Origin: Verrucomicrobiota bacterium
Lineage (GTDB): Bacteria; Verrucomicrobiota; Verrucomicrobiia; Limisphaerales; CAIQOK01
Direction: 5' to 3'
DNA length: 6,022 nucleotides
Assembly: GCA_025363535.1 (NCBI GenBank)
Contig: JANYDP010000009.1
Span: 1-6,022 of the forward strand
The notes beneath the pieces were generated by a model. It did no database searches. It was not told where the DNA came from and was given only the letters and a program-made list of their open reading frames with translations. Each line of letters starts with the position of its first letter. The first letter of the stretch is position 1. This document shows positions 5,738 to 6,022 of the stretch, piece by piece. The position numbers and the translations under genes were made by a program.

Positions 5738-5743
5738 GCGGCC

Positions 5744-6022
5744 ATGAGCAAAGCACAGGCGCAATTTGATTTTGACGTGGCGATCATCGGCGGCGGCAGC
5801 GGCGGTTACGCGGCGGCGCGCACGGCGGCGGGCGAAGGCTTGAAAACCGTCGTGATCGAAGGTGGCCAGGAAGTCGGCGGGCTGTGCATCCTGCGCGGCT
5901 GCATGCCGACCAAGGCCCTGCTCCACGCCGCCGAAGTGATGCACCTCGCCAGCCACGCGCAGCCCTGGGGCATTCATGCCGAGCGCGTGACTTTTGATTT
6001 CGCGCAAGTCATGGCGCGCAAG
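5744..6022 (+). CDS. FAD-dependent pyridine nucleotide-disulfide oxidoreductase (dihydrolipoamide dehydrogenase/mercuric reductase type), partial
   Basis: Only the first 93 residues lie in the window; the frame is open at the right edge. FAD binding is shown by GGGSGGY (16-22) after a beta strand (DVAIIG) and by Glu39 at the end of the second strand (TVVIE), which holds the adenosine ribose. The redox-active disulfide is Cys48 and Cys53 in GLCILRGCMPTKALL (46-60), the C-x4-C spacing of class I enzymes such as Lpd, glutathione reductase and MerA. The residue before Cys48 is Leu rather than the Thr of most Lpd proteins, and Met-Pro-Thr-Lys replaces Ile-Pro-Ser-Lys. It could be a true Lpd or one of the uncharacterised Lpd-like oxidoreductases; the missing NAD and dimerisation domains would decide. 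No 2-oxoacid dehydrogenase gene is adjacent on the visible side. Confidence 0.88.
   Translation, partial: MSKAQAQFDFDVAIIGGGSGGYAAARTAAGEGLKTVVIEGGQEVGGLCILRGCMPTKALLHAAEVMHLASHAQPWGIHAERVTFDFAQVMARK

Overview
The window looks like a piece of a GC-rich (about 60%) bacterial chromosome, most likely from Verrucomicrobiota of the Pedosphaera/Limisphaerales type. The placement is inferred from a DUF5069 gene, from intergenic palindromes of a style I associate with that group, and from the absence of Shine-Dalgarno sequences before any gene. It is not proved by a marker gene.

Layout. Positions 1-264 hold no credible gene, only GC-rich hairpin repeats. They are followed by a PlsC-type acyltransferase (265-1041, +). 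Next is a nucleotide-sugar cassette on the + strand: rfbA (1108-1992), a reductase/epimerase-like SDR whose start overlaps the rfbA stop (1989-2936), an 84-bp palindromic element that fills the gap, and rfbB (3026-4036). A small RraB-like gene of visibly lower GC follows (4048-4413, +). On the - strand are a DUF5069 gene (4479-4904) and, upstream of it, a secreted SGNH/GDSL hydrolase (4969-5646). A divergent flavin disulfide oxidoreductase (5744 to the window end, +) is cut by the window edge.

How the genes work together. RfbA and RfbB make dTDP-glucose and dTDP-4-keto-6-deoxyglucose. No rfbC (3,5-epimerase) is present. The middle protein resembles the plant NRS/ER (UER1) epimerase-reductase more than classical RfbD, so the cassette may complete dTDP-L-rhamnose with three proteins instead of four. 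The acyltransferase acts in membrane lipid synthesis and may be functionally linked to the envelope, but it seems to have its own promoter.

The strongest non-coding signal is shared by five separate genes. Each has a TTG-containing -35-like hexamer, 16-18 bp, a weak -10-like hexamer, and then only 5-9 GC-rich bases before the ATG. This predicts leaderless or nearly leaderless mRNAs. I see no phage, CRISPR, tRNA, rRNA or transposase gene.
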